Source: Pseudanabaena yagii GIHE-NHR1
GTDB lineage: Bacteria > Cyanobacteriota > Cyanobacteriia > Pseudanabaenales > Pseudanabaenaceae
Direction of reading: 5' to 3'
DNA: 64,000 nt
Assembly: GCF_012863495.1 (NCBI RefSeq)
Contig: NZ_JAAVJL010000001.1
Span: 930,001-994,000 of the forward strand
The notes under the pieces were generated by a model. That model had not been told where the DNA came from. It was given only the letters and a program-made list of their open reading frames with translations, and ran no database searches. The position numbers and the translations under genes were made by a program. Positions 17,593-26,170 of the stretch are shown here, piece after piece (the first letter of the stretch is position 1; every line of letters begins with the position of its first letter).

Positions 17593-19083
17593 TTAACTAG
17601 CGCCACCGAAAACTTCTATGTTTTCAAATAAACAGACGGGGGATGCGTGTCCGACACGAATTACTTGATTAGGCTCACCTTTGCCGCAGAATGGGGAACC
17701 ATAGGCTTCTACAGTAGGTTGATCGCCCACTTTAGCAAGGCTGCTCCAAAATTGATTAGTGATGCCACGATAATTAGGGTTGCGGAGAGTTTTGGTTAAT
17801 TTGCCATTTTCGATGAGTTTGGCGTATTCGCAGCCAAATTGGAACTTGTTGCGATAGTCATCAATTGACCATGAGCGGTTGGACTCCATATATACGCCAT
17901 GTTCAATATCAGCAATGATTGATTCAAAGGAATGTTCGCCTGCTTCGAGGTTGATGTTTGCCATGCGATCAATCGCAGGACGATTCCATGAAGTAGCCCT
18001 AGCATTTGCCACACCTTGAAGCCCTGATCGCACTTGACTTTCGGAACTACCTAAACCTCGCAATAGTTTTCCCTCTTTAATTAAATATTCCTTAGTGGCG
18101 GGAATACCTGCATCATCAAAGGCATAGCTAGCAAATTCCCCAGCCCTAGTAGGGTCAAAGGTGACATTCATCAGCGAGGAGCCATACTGCATTTTGCCAA
18201 AATCCTCCAGTTTGACGAAGCTACCACCTGCGTAATTACGTTCGTCACCAAGAATGCGATCGATTTCTAGGGGATGTCCGATGCTTTCATGGATTTGTAG
18301 CAACATTTGATCGGGCGCAAGCACTAGGGATGTAGTTTCTGTAGGACATTCGGCGGCAGAAAGTAATTCCACAGCTTGCTCTCCAACTACTTTGGCTCTT
18401 TGCAAGATGGCACTGCGATCAAAAACTTCCATGCCGATTTGATTGCATCGGGCGAGTTGTCCATTATCACCACGACGCTGAATGATCGCCCCATCTTGGG
18501 CAGTTGCAGCATAGTCGGTAGCAACAACTAAAAACTTTTGATAAATATCCGAACCATTACTACTAATAAATTGGGTCTCTATTTCTGTAATTACGGCATA
18601 GGCACTGGTTTTGACAATTTTATCGGAGACCTTTAAGGTGTCGCAGATCTCAATTAGTAATTCATTGAGTTCTTTAGGGGCGATCGCATCGGTTGGCTTG
18701 AGAAAAGGTGAGAAATACTGTCCAACTGCCTTGGGTCTTTGATTAATTGTGAAGCGATGTACTGCCCACCTTGCCGCAGTTTTTGCTTGTTGGTAAGCTT
18801 TTTGGGCTGTGAGTTGCATATTGGCGAGATCAAGATGATTGGTACTGGCATAGCCAAACTGCCCATTGACTAATACTTCAATCATCACACCATGAGATAA
18901 GCTGCGACCATTGGACTGAGGAAGGCGATCGCGCACATAACGAGTAGTGTTAATCTCTTTAACTTCGCGTAAGCCAATCCATTCCGCTTGGGGTAAATCA
19001 ATATGAGATAGGGCAGTTTTTAAATCAAATTTCCAGTCAGATTTTAAGTCCAATGCAGAATCAGCATTTACATCAAGTTTCAT
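17593..19083 (-). CDS. tldD: TldD/PmbA-family metalloprotease
   Basis: TldD-type subunit of a zinc metalloprotease that, in E. coli with TldE (PmbA), trims unfolded peptides and leader peptides such as that of microcin B17. 496 residues from the ATG at 19083; a TTG 18 bases upstream is less likely. The zinc motif is HESIGHPLE (HExxxH form) in the middle of the protein, followed by family blocks (DDAGIPATKEYLIKEGKLL) and a C-terminal ESNRSWSIDDYRNKF segment. No TldE gene is in the window; cyanobacteria usually encode it elsewhere. Confidence 0.9.
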   Translation of the reverse strand: MKLDVNADSALDLKSDWKFDLKTALSHIDLPQAEWIGLREVKEINTTRYVRDRLPQSNGRSLSHGVMIEVLVNGQFGYASTNHLDLANMQLTAQKAYQQAKTAARWAVHRFTINQRPKAVGQYFSPFLKPTDAIAPKELNELLIEICDTLKVSDKIVKTSAYAVITEIETQFISSNGSDIYQKFLVVATDYAATAQDGAIIQRRGDNGQLARCNQIGMEVFDRSAILQRAKVVGEQAVELLSAAECPTETTSLVLAPDQMLLQIHESIGHPLEIDRILGDERNYAGGSFVKLEDFGKMQYGSSLMNVTFDPTRAGEFASYAFDDAGIPATKEYLIKEGKLLRGLGSSESQVRSGLQGVANARATSWNRPAIDRMANINLEAGEHSFESIIADIEHGVYMESNRSWSIDDYRNKFQFGCEYAKLIENGKLTKTLRNPNYRGITNQFWSSLAKVGDQPTVEAYGSPFCGKGEPNQVIRVGHASPVCLFENIEVFGGAS

Positions 19084-19128
19084 AGGTGGGTAGGATCTCA
19101 ATATAATTTTGTCATCATAGCCGAATTA

Positions 19129-19161
19129 AAAAAGAAGAGACGCTATGCGTCTCTTCTTTTT
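19129..19161. terminator. Hairpin, 15-bp perfect stem, TAT loop, after tRNA-Gly
   Basis: Arms 19129-19143 and 19147-19161, core GACGC-TAT-GCGTC with A5/T5 ends. It lies 9 bp past the 3' end of the leftward tRNA and can terminate it. Confidence 0.75.
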
Positions 19162-19170
19162 GTTGGATAA

Positions 19171-19241
19171 GCGGGTGATGGGATTCGAACCCACGACATT
19201 CTCCTTGGCAAGGAGATGCTCTACCACTGAGCCACACCCGC
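19171..19241 (-). tRNA. tRNA-Gly (anticodon GCC)
   Basis: 71 nt on the minus strand. The acceptor stem pairs GCGGGTG with CACCCGC; D-arm GCTCAGTGGTAGAGC, anticodon loop CTTGCCAA (GCC) on a CTCCT/AGGAG stem, T-arm GTGGGTTCGAATCCCAT. CCA is not encoded. Bases 19198-19241, the 5' part through the anticodon region, belong to a 126-bp repeat shared with 26782-26907, so this half and its promoter were supplied by the integrated element. Confidence 0.96.
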
Positions 19242-19323
19242 ATTTGGTGTTGTTTTTGTGCGCTTTTGCGTTTTGCGCTTTATTAATATGCCAAACATTG
19301 CAACTAATGTCAACTACTTTTTT
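19198..19323. repeat. 126-bp direct repeat, left att copy
   Basis: Identical, by my reading, to 26782-26907. It holds tRNA-Gly nucleotides 1-44 plus 82 bp upstream, including the tRNA promoter. Marks the left junction of the integrated element and completes the working tRNA gene. Confidence 0.95.
19282..19313 (-). promoter_or_regulatory. Promoter of tRNA-Gly inside the att repeat
   Basis: On the minus strand TTGACA (19313-19308) is followed by TATTAAT (19288-19282) at 19-nt spacing, or by CATATT at 17 nt, about 40 bp upstream of the tRNA. The same promoter is in the right-hand repeat, ahead of a tRNA fragment. Confidence 0.6.
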
Positions 19324-19478
19324 GAAAGCTGTTCTAAAAGCCTTATATAACAAGGTTTTCTAGGTTTTTAAAAAATCATAGAGGACATAGACTTAGTTTA
19401 TTGATATCAGGCATTATTCACATTGCTTTACACGCTTACGAAATTTTCTAAACCCAAAACCAAACCAAAAACTAACTA

Positions 19479-19500
19479 TTGGTACGGGATTGGTACGAAT
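19479..19500 (+). repeat. Tandem 11-bp repeat, left probable integrase arm site
   Basis: TTGGTACGGGA followed by TTGGTACGAAT. Its last bases include the start codon of the integrase gene (ATG at 19499). The same doublet occurs at the right end at 26708-26729 in the same orientation. Confidence 0.7.
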
Positions 19501-20644
19501 GAAAACTCCAAAAGGCACTATAGCTATAGAAAACAATGATAATCGCATACGGTTAAGATGGTCTTGTGAGTCAAAAAGATATTGCTTAGCTTTAGGATTG
19601 CCACACACAAGCGTCAACATGAAAGTAGCTGAGCAAAAGGCTAGACAGATCGAGCTAGATATTTTGTCTGGCAACTTTGACCCCACTCTAAACAAATATA
19701 GGATCAAGCAAGTAGCTGTCATTGCAAGTCCTGAAGTTGTAAAACCAAGTCAAGAACTCTTACTTCCTATCTGGGATAAATGGGTTGAGAGCTTGTGTTT
19801 ACCAACTAGAACGCTTTGTTCTCACTACGCTAGAATTAGGCGCTACATTGAAAAAGCAGATCCTTTGGCTACTGATGCTTCTTGGTATGAAGCGGTTGAG
19901 AGTTTATCCCCTAGTATCTGGAACAGTTCTTTGATCTATTTGGTATCTTGTCTCAATTGGGCAATCTCTGAAAAAATCATATCTGACAACCCTTTTTCAA
20001 AGTTGAAACGTAGAAAAGTATTAAAGAATCAGGTTAAACCTTTTAATCATGAGGAGGTAAGGGCAATAGTTAACGCTTTTCGCAATAACCTTTATTGTCC
20101 AAAGTCTTCAGCGTACAAGCATAGTTTTTATGCTGATTACATTGAGTTTTTATTTTTGACTGGTGTTAGACCTTCAGAAGCTATTGGGCTTCAGCGTCAA
20201 CATGTAGACTTTACTCGTAATGAGATTGTCATTAGTTCAGTCTTAGCTAGAGGAGATCAAGGACAGACAGCTAGTAAACATCGTGTCAGAAAAGAAACAA
20301 AAACAGGATCTATCCGTTTTCTGACAATGACAGCTAGGTTAACTGAAATGCTTGCGATTAGATGTCGCAATCTTAATCCTGAGGATTTAGTTTTTACTTC
20401 TCCCAATGGCAATGCAATTGATGACAAGAACTTTACAACGAGACAGTGGAAAGTCGTTTTAGCAGGGCTAGGGATCGAATATCGTAAGCCCTATACAACT
20501 AGACACACACTCGCATCAATGGCTTTAGAAGCTAATATGCCTATTACTTCTGTAGCTTATCTTCTGGGGCATTCAGACACAACAATGATTATGCAGACGT
20601 ATGGTCACGTTATAAATAGACCGTCTTTACCTGACTTTAGTTAA
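19499..20644 (+). CDS. Tyrosine recombinase (site-specific integrase)
   Basis: 381 residues, phage-type integrase expected to insert and excise the element at tRNA-Gly. The C-terminal catalytic domain has the Arg in FLTGVRPSEAIGLQ, a Lys in KTGSIRFLTM, the R-H pair in YTTRHTLASMALE, the His in LLGHSDTTM and the Tyr nucleophile in IMQTYGHVI. The N-terminal ~170 residues are the arm and core-binding parts. Start taken at ATG 19499; a TTG nine bases upstream is possible. The start codon is embedded in the tandem TTGGTACG repeat, so binding of integrase there could repress its own expression. A hairpin follows the gene. Confidence 0.93.
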   Translation: MKTPKGTIAIENNDNRIRLRWSCESKRYCLALGLPHTSVNMKVAEQKARQIELDILSGNFDPTLNKYRIKQVAVIASPEVVKPSQELLLPIWDKWVESLCLPTRTLCSHYARIRRYIEKADPLATDASWYEAVESLSPSIWNSSLIYLVSCLNWAISEKIISDNPFSKLKRRKVLKNQVKPFNHEEVRAIVNAFRNNLYCPKSSAYKHSFYADYIEFLFLTGVRPSEAIGLQRQHVDFTRNEIVISSVLARGDQGQTASKHRVRKETKTGSIRFLTMTARLTEMLAIRCRNLNPEDLVFTSPNGNAIDDKNFTTRQWKVVLAGLGIEYRKPYTTRHTLASMALEANMPITSVAYLLGHSDTTMIMQTYGHVINRPSLPDFS

Positions 20645-20651
20645 ACATTGA

Positions 20652-20690
20652 TAGCAAGGCTCACTAGGTTTAATTCTGGTGAGTCTTTTA
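20652..20690 (+). terminator. Terminator after the integrase gene
   Basis: Stem AAGGCTCAC pairs with GTGAGTCTT (one G-T pair) around a ~13-nt loop, followed by a T-rich stretch, starting just past the integrase stop codon. Confidence 0.6.
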
Positions 20691-20967
20691 TGTTATCGAT
20701 CGCAAAGAAATTTACCGATCGCACTAAACAAACAGCATATAAAATCAATGATCGGTTCTCCCCCTATCATGGTCGGTTCTCACACATTGATAGTAAAGAT
20801 TAGGATTGCTATTGTTTACTCACTGAAAGGCAGCAAAGTGAAGCCCTAAGAGAAGATAGAGAAAACGCTTCTCATTATCTATAAGACAGGATAGATAGAC
20901 CTGTCACCTAAGTTGTAGGCAACGCGCTACATGGCTTACTCTAAAGTTGATTAAGCATTTTAGGGAT

Positions 20968-21003
20968 TTTTTAAACAAACAAATATTTTTAAACAAACAA
21001 ATA
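20968..21003. repeat. Perfect 18-bp tandem repeat, iteron-like
   Basis: Two adjacent copies of TTTTTAAACAAACAAATA. It lies upstream of the helicase-like gene of the integrated element. Confidence 0.85.
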
Positions 21004-21274
21004 TCTGTCTGCTCACCAGACACTTGACCATAGAAGAAAAAGTATGGAACTGATGTCACTTTGTTCTCTTTCTATGTAGATCAAGTTTTAGCAAATACCA
21101 ATAAAGCAGCTATGAAATAGGGCTGTATGGATATTTGTATCAACAAGTTTCATTTGATTAGTAAATAAGCTTTCAAGTTTTTTACCGATCAACTGAATAT
21201 ATCCACAGAACATCAATTTTTTACAAATGATGTTCAGCTTTGCACTTCCTTAATGTTTTTAACAATCAAAAACT

Positions 21275-23308
21275 ATGGCACAAAACTACATTGATAATGT
21301 TGATACTGAATTTTTATTCTATGGACACAAGTATGAATCTTTCATCATGTGTGTAGATGCAGCTACTGACTTTCTCTCTACAAAAAGAGATCCAAACCAT
21401 TACAGTCAAGATCTAACACGCTATGACAAAAGTTGTGTGGAATCTGGTAAGTCCTATATAAATAATGTAGAAGATAACGGAAATCACACAAAACCTGAAT
21501 TAAAGCAAATTGATATAGGTCAACTTAGTAACCATATTCAGATCCTAGATGAACTGATTACAGGTAAATGGCTTCCTTACCATATCTATCGAGGTCTAGC
21601 TACTAATCTGGTATTGATTCATGGTGGTGTATCTATCTACAAGAAGTCACTAGCTACAATGTTAGAACTCTACAAAGATACAGTTGAGTTTCAACAGGCT
21701 TTACAAGACAACCCAAACTTTATATACAGGTTAAAGGTATTGCCTACAGTGATTAATCACTATGGAAAGCATTATGGTTATATACCTATCGATCTACAAT
21801 ATTTTTCACCACATTCTAATGACTGGACTTACATAAATCTACTGACACCATTGAGTCAGGTTGTAAGAGTAGAGCCATATCAAGGTAAACCTGTAGATGA
21901 AGTAAGACAAGAGTTTATAAACAAGTTCAATGAAGTAACTACAACACCAGATACTAATATCCATGTGTTCAGGGTTGCTACCGCAATAGGCAAGACGGAA
22001 CTATGCACTTCTCTAGAAAACGTACTTCTAGCATTTCCAGATCATGCTCTAAAAGATGAAGTGTCAACCAGAATGAAAGTAGATCATAAAGTGACACCTG
22101 ACACTAAGGACTTACCTACAGAGATTAAAAAGAAGCTAGATATTCTTTACCGTATAGGTGCATACTCAGCAGCTAATAGATTTCTAGGTGTATCAGCCAC
22201 AAACACTACAGTTAAACGCTACAACGTTGATATGTCAGCTTGCTATAACTCTAATGACACTGTGCTTACTACGCATAATAAGGCATTGCACTATAAGGAA
22301 TGGCAACACACAACGATTATTTTTGATGAAGATCCTTTTAAAACCATTTTGTCCAATGGCAAGACTACCCTAACAGAGCTTAGACAACTTAGAAATAAGA
22401 TGGTTGATGCAACTGTTAAGGATAAGCTTACACATTTGATTAATGAGATTGGGCAAACCGATCTTAATAGTCATACACCTGTAGATTTGTCGCTGTTTGA
22501 GGACTTTGAATTTATCCAAAAAGAAGTAGTTGATAATTGCGATAACTACAGTACCAACGTTTTACAGTTCTTTCAATCTAGTTGTTACTTGATTGACAAG
22601 GTTGAAAACAACATCATTCATTTTGGTAACAGGCATAAATTACCTACAGACAAGAAGGTTATTATTCTTTCGGCGACAGTAGATGAAGCTATTTATCGTC
22701 GTCTCTGTGGTAATCGTTTACGGTTCTACAATTTTAGCGATGTTCAGCCTACTGGGGTGATTTTGCAAAACGCAACATATTCATTTAGTAGTTCATCACT
22801 TACAGAACATCTTAAAGATATTGATGATATTTCAGCGCTAATTCCCACATCTTCATTGCCTACAATCACTCTTGCCAAGCACAAAAAAAGGCTTGGAGAG
22901 CTAGAGGTGAATATAGTTGATGATATGCACTTTGGAAAAGTGTCTGGATATGATGAGCTAAAAGGTCAAGACATTAATGTATTGGGAACTTTCTTTATAA
23001 ACCCTATCGCGATCTTTCTGTATGCCAAGCTACTTGATATGTCTATTGACAGTTATGAGTTTGAGAATCAGATTGTCATTCACAATGGGTTTAGGTTTCG
23101 CTTTAGCACTTATAACAATCAGGATTTAAGGAGTATCCACTTTTACATTGCTCAGACTGAACTTAGACAGGCTATAGGTAGATCTAGAGTAAACACTGAA
23201 CGATGCAAGGTGTATGTCTATTCCAATTTTCCTTTGCCTGAAGCTTGTGTTACGGCTGATGAGAAGGCGTTAGCTTTGGACAGATTGCGACGTGAGACAG
23301 ATAAATAG
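21275..23308 (+). CDS. SF2 helicase-like protein of the integrated element
   Basis: 677 residues. Motifs in helicase order: Walker A-like VATAIGKTEL (about 234-243, Lys240), Walker B IIFDEDP (348-354, a DExx box variant), motif III-like ILSATVDEA, and motif VI-like QAIGRSRVNTE near the C-terminus. The first ~200 residues have no motif I know and might be a DNA-binding, primase or adaptor domain. Within an element that has an integrase and no other replication gene, this is the best candidate for the replication or remodelling protein, but a defence helicase acting with the neighbouring nuclease is also possible. It converges on the nuclease gene, separated by 77 bp. Confidence 0.7.
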   Translation: MAQNYIDNVDTEFLFYGHKYESFIMCVDAATDFLSTKRDPNHYSQDLTRYDKSCVESGKSYINNVEDNGNHTKPELKQIDIGQLSNHIQILDELITGKWLPYHIYRGLATNLVLIHGGVSIYKKSLATMLELYKDTVEFQQALQDNPNFIYRLKVLPTVINHYGKHYGYIPIDLQYFSPHSNDWTYINLLTPLSQVVRVEPYQGKPVDEVRQEFINKFNEVTTTPDTNIHVFRVATAIGKTELCTSLENVLLAFPDHALKDEVSTRMKVDHKVTPDTKDLPTEIKKKLDILYRIGAYSAANRFLGVSATNTTVKRYNVDMSACYNSNDTVLTTHNKALHYKEWQHTTIIFDEDPFKTILSNGKTTLTELRQLRNKMVDATVKDKLTHLINEIGQTDLNSHTPVDLSLFEDFEFIQKEVVDNCDNYSTNVLQFFQSSCYLIDKVENNIIHFGNRHKLPTDKKVIILSATVDEAIYRRLCGNRLRFYNFSDVQPTGVILQNATYSFSSSSLTEHLKDIDDISALIPTSSLPTITLAKHKKRLGELEVNIVDDMHFGKVSGYDELKGQDINVLGTFFINPIAIFLYAKLLDMSIDSYEFENQIVIHNGFRFRFSTYNNQDLRSIHFYIAQTELRQAIGRSRVNTERCKVYVYSNFPLPEACVTADEKALALDRLRRETDK

Positions 23309-23327
23309 ATAGAGCCATCGTAGTCAA

Positions 23328-23379
23328 CTCAAAGCCATATATAGTAATGAGTTGACTATTTTCTCTTCTATGGTCTATG
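23328..23379. repeat. ~50-bp imperfect direct repeat flanking the nuclease gene, left copy
   Basis: Pattern TCAAAG-x-AGTAATGAGTT-x-TTCTCTTCTATGGTCTAT, recurring at 24328-24377 in the same orientation about 1,000 bp away with roughly four bases in five matching. Also sits in terminator position between the convergent helicase and nuclease genes (AGTCAACTC ... GAGTTGACT inverted repeat, then T-rich). Confidence 0.7.
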
Positions 23380-23385
23380 TAAGTG

Positions 23386-24171
23386 CTAAATAATGTTCCA
23401 TTCGCACTCCAGCCTAAAAATTACTTTTTTATAAAAATCAAACTGTCTAGAAGATGGTGTACGAATATGAGTAATACCCCCAGATTCTATAATTTCTGTT
23501 GCTTCAACTTGGGAAAGCTTGCTTATTTCTTCTTTCTCTTCTTTTGTTAATAGCTCATTTAGCTCTGCGTATGTTCGAGATTGAAAGAATGAATGAATAT
23601 CATCATCATTATTGCATTTATCAATCTCATTCTGCCAAAAAGATATTTTTTTGATTCTGTTTGACAAGGTAACAGACCCTGCATCCTGTGGTTTTTTAAA
23701 GATTTCTACCCAGATTGGGTAATGTTTTTTGAGCAAGTCATAATTACTCGGCTCTGCCAAATAACTACATAAATCATCCCAAAAAATTACATGAACAGGA
23801 AATTTGTTTTCCGATGTTCTTTCCTGAGTTAATTTCATAACAAAATTTTGTATTTCTGTATCTCTGGAGGTCGTAGTTGCAATGAGATATTCACTAATTG
23901 GATGGGTAAACTTTTTTGTCTTTTCAACCTCTGAAGTAATTGTTGTAGGCTTAAAACTTTTATCTTCAAAGCGTTTACATTGAACTGCGATATTTTTATC
24001 TGAATTACTTTGTCTACCGTAGATATCAACACCATTTTGAGCTTGTCCATGTCTTCCATATCTTTGTGCATATGGATCTTGCCAACGACGAGTATAAATT
24101 TCCCATACAATATCCTCGAATTCATCCCATGATTTAGGCTTGGGTAAGTCACTTGTTGAAGGTGTAGGCAT
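23386..24171 (-). CDS. PD-(D/E)XK-type nuclease-like protein
   Basis: 261 residues from the ATG at 24171 (MPTPSTSDLP). The N-terminal half has a restriction-endonuclease-like core: WDEFEDIVWEIY helix, then GRHGQAQNGVDIYG (catalytic Asp) and IAVQCKRF (the QxK of the motif), as in Mrr-like nucleases and the nuclease domains of several NTPase defence proteins. The remaining ~140 residues show no known domain, so the usual sensor partner would have to be a separate gene. It lies alone between two copies of a ~50-bp repeat. DNA cleavage is inferred from the motif only; the target is unknown. Confidence 0.75.
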   Translation of the reverse strand: MPTPSTSDLPKPKSWDEFEDIVWEIYTRRWQDPYAQRYGRHGQAQNGVDIYGRQSNSDKNIAVQCKRFEDKSFKPTTITSEVEKTKKFTHPISEYLIATTTSRDTEIQNFVMKLTQERTSENKFPVHVIFWDDLCSYLAEPSNYDLLKKHYPIWVEIFKKPQDAGSVTLSNRIKKISFWQNEIDKCNNDDDIHSFFQSRTYAELNELLTKEEKEEISKLSQVEATEIIESGGITHIRTPSSRQFDFYKKVIFRLECEWNII

Positions 24172-24541
24172 AATTAATTGGAAGTGTTGTAGATATAATT
24201 TCTGTAAGGTAAATATCACATAAATAGTCGGGTAAAGCAACCAATAAGCGTGATAGCCAACTTGTTACTAGTTTTGTTATCTGGTACTTCTAAAGCTAGG
24301 TGATATCTAGATTTTTTATTAAGCACTTCAAAGCTTTATAAAGTAATGGGTTAACTTGTTTCTCTTCTATGGTCTATTCAAATATTAACAGAAATAGCTA
24401 TTTTTAGCCCTTGTAAGCTCTTGAATATTTCAAATGTAAGAACATAAGCAAACAGTCGTGCAAGTCTTAAAATGCAAACAAATACAGAAAGAGAAGGATT
24501 AGTTTGTTGTATGAAATCCCCCTTCTCTTCTATGCAGCTTT
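24172..24541. other. Non-coding 370 bp upstream of the nuclease gene
   Basis: AT-rich spacer with the second ~50-bp repeat (24328-24377) and, near its right end, a GAGAAGG ... CCTTCTC inverted repeat followed by TCTATG (24491-24534) that can end the small membrane protein transcript. No ORF seen. Confidence 0.45.
24328..24377. repeat. ~50-bp imperfect direct repeat flanking the nuclease gene, right copy
   Basis: Second copy of the repeat at 23328-23379. It is not at the 3' end of any gene I can see, so a simple terminator role does not explain it. Confidence 0.65.
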
Positions 24542-24727
24542 TTATGTGTTTGAGTAAAGAATAGCAGCTACAATAAAACAGAGAAGACCTTTGATCTGGG
24601 ATATATTAGCATTTTCAATAAGCTGCGGTACAACTAACCCAATTGACCAACCACCTACCACAAAAAAGAAAATACCAAAAGCAGCAAATACACAAGCACC
24701 ATAGAAAGAAAGTTGTTGTTTTGACAT
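24542..24727 (-). CDS. Small protein with two membrane segments
   Basis: 61 residues from the ATG at 24727 (MSKQQLSFYG); a GTG 12 bases upstream is possible. Two hydrophobic stretches (ACVFAAFGIFFFVVGGW and GLLCFIVAAILY) joined by a short polar loop. I do not recognise a family. In the element it lies downstream of the SHOCT-type gene on the same strand and upstream of the nuclease gene, after a 125-bp gap. A holin-like or membrane effector role can be imagined but nothing in the sequence shows it. Confidence 0.55.
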   Translation of the reverse strand: MSKQQLSFYGACVFAAFGIFFFVVGGWSIGLVVPQLIENANISQIKGLLCFIVAAILYSNT

Positions 24728-24852
24728 TGTAAAATTCACGTTAAATTCATGTCAACACTACTACAAACTGTTAGTAAAAGCTACACAGAATAAATATTTT
24801 CTTCTATGTTTAGGCAAAAATGCTGATTGTGATTAAATCTACATAGAAAAAA

Positions 24853-25278
24853 CTAAAGTCTACTGAGTAGCTCTTTCTTTTTCTGATTAAACTCTTCTTG
24901 AGTTAATAAACCATCTTTGAGTAGTTCACCAAGTTGTCTAATTTGGTTGGGGATATCAGTATTATTTGGTGCTTCAAGATAAACCGTTTGACTTTCATTC
25001 AAAGATTCTTGTTCAACACCTATCAACCATTTAAAAGCATCACTCATAGCTGAATAAGATCCCCAAGCTTTTCTAATGTCATTAGGATCAAGTAATCTAC
25101 AATGACCAGTGAGTTTATTCTTTTGCAACCGCCAACCTTGATAAGAAGTTAGAGTATCCCAAAAAACTTGACCACCCATAGTAGGCGATTCTATATTTGG
25201 CATAGAGCCTATATACTCGCAGAATTTACCAATTAGGTTAGGGTTTGCGACTAATGTAATAAGTCCTTTTTGTAGCAT
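24853..25278 (-). CDS. Protein with C-terminal SHOCT-type motif
   Basis: 141 residues from the ATG at 25278 (MLQKGLITLV). The N-terminal ~100 residues start with LQKGLITLVANPN and include QVFWDTLTSYQGWRLQKNKLTGHCRLLDP, which I cannot place. The last ~32 residues (IRQLGELLKDGLLTQEEF followed by NQKKKELL) match the SHOCT helix pair, a short oligomerisation module found at protein ends. It lies 58 bp downstream of the LRAT-like gene on the same strand and may be co-transcribed with it. Molecular role unknown. Confidence 0.65.
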   Translation of the reverse strand: MLQKGLITLVANPNLIGKFCEYIGSMPNIESPTMGGQVFWDTLTSYQGWRLQKNKLTGHCRLLDPNDIRKAWGSYSAMSDAFKWLIGVEQESLNESQTVYLEAPNNTDIPNQIRQLGELLKDGLLTQEEFNQKKKELLSRL

Positions 25279-25336
25279 CCTAGTTCTCAAATTCTATTTG
25301 TACTGTTTATTCCAAAATCCTCACATAGTCTCTTTT

Positions 25337-26170
25337 CTATGTGCTTTTCTTAGTTCGTAAGTTTTCAACTTGAGTTGACCTAGCCTCACCATAAACCATC
25401 TCTCTAGCCCAATGCTCACAGTTATAAAGCAACTTATTCCATAGCTTATCTTTAGCTGCAATGAACTTCTTTCTTGACTCATCTATACGCGCCTCTATTT
25501 GGCTGTCAGAAACAGATTCAGGACGCTCTTTAAATAGCCACTCAGCTTTGTAAGGAGAGAAATAGACATAACCTAACCCAACTTCTGCTACTCGTCCTTG
25601 AGGTCTAATAGTCTCAATTGTAAAGAAGTGCGCGATGCTATAGCCCTGATGAGTTGCCCTCACAATTCCGTAGTGTTCATAGGGTCTACCCTCCTCATCT
25701 TGAGATGGATAAATAACCAGATCATTGGGTCTGATTACATTACCGTTAAGATCACAAATATCAGGAACAGCACTTAGAAGAGAAACCAACTGTCCAAGCC
25801 TATCTAACTGAACATCCGTAACCTCTTGCAGTGCAAAAAACCACTTAGGATCGCAATTATCCGTATATAGCTTAATTTCCTTATACTTGTCCTTAACCCA
25901 AACACCATGATTTTGAAGCTTTTTAACAGCATCAAAATGTTGATTGACATCATTTCTTACAAAAGTTTGGTCAAACTCAATTTGTAATAATTCTGCAATC
26001 GCCTCACAGTTTTCTATTACCTTCTTATCTTTAGTATGTCTAGCAATCTGACTTAAAGCTTTCTTGATAGTGTCACCATCGTATAAGCGATCTTGAGTCT
26101 CAGCAAACAAGCGTAATACTCTAGATGGATTTGGATTCATCAACTTTGGGCTTTGCTTTTTTCTGGTCAT
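25337..26170 (-). CDS. LRAT-like cysteine protein of the integrated element
   Basis: 277 residues. The N-terminal ~130 are helical and unrecognised. The C-terminal part has the circularly permuted NlpC/P60 layout of LRAT-like proteins: a beta-rich NDLVIYP, then His166 in YEHYGIVRA, His181 in IAHFFTIE, and NCEHWAREMVYG with Cys251. In the LRAT/H-Rev107 family the NCEHF-type Cys acts with histidines as acyltransferase or phospholipase; bacterial versions are thought to act on lipids or peptides. GAGG lies close before the ATG at 26170. As cargo of a mobile element, a membrane-lipid effector or a defence protein are both reasonable, and untested. Confidence 0.72.
   Translation of the reverse strand: MTRKKQSPKLMNPNPSRVLRLFAETQDRLYDGDTIKKALSQIARHTKDKKVIENCEAIAELLQIEFDQTFVRNDVNQHFDAVKKLQNHGVWVKDKYKEIKLYTDNCDPKWFFALQEVTDVQLDRLGQLVSLLSAVPDICDLNGNVIRPNDLVIYPSQDEEGRPYEHYGIVRATHQGYSIAHFFTIETIRPQGRVAEVGLGYVYFSPYKAEWLFKERPESVSDSQIEARIDESRKKFIAAKDKLWNKLLYNCEHWAREMVYGEARSTQVENLRTKKST

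Larger units (their letters stand above)
20645..21274. other. Non-coding 630 bp between integrase and helicase-like gene
   Basis: AT-rich. Holds the integrase terminator, a pair of similar blocks ATCGGTTCTC/GTCGGTTCTC near 20750-20775, a GACAGG...CCTGTC inverted repeat near 20886, a perfect 18-bp tandem repeat (20968-21003) and a CATAGAAGA / TCTTTCTATG inverted pair at 21030-21076. This arrangement could be a replication origin or control region for the excised form. I see no ORF. Confidence 0.45.
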
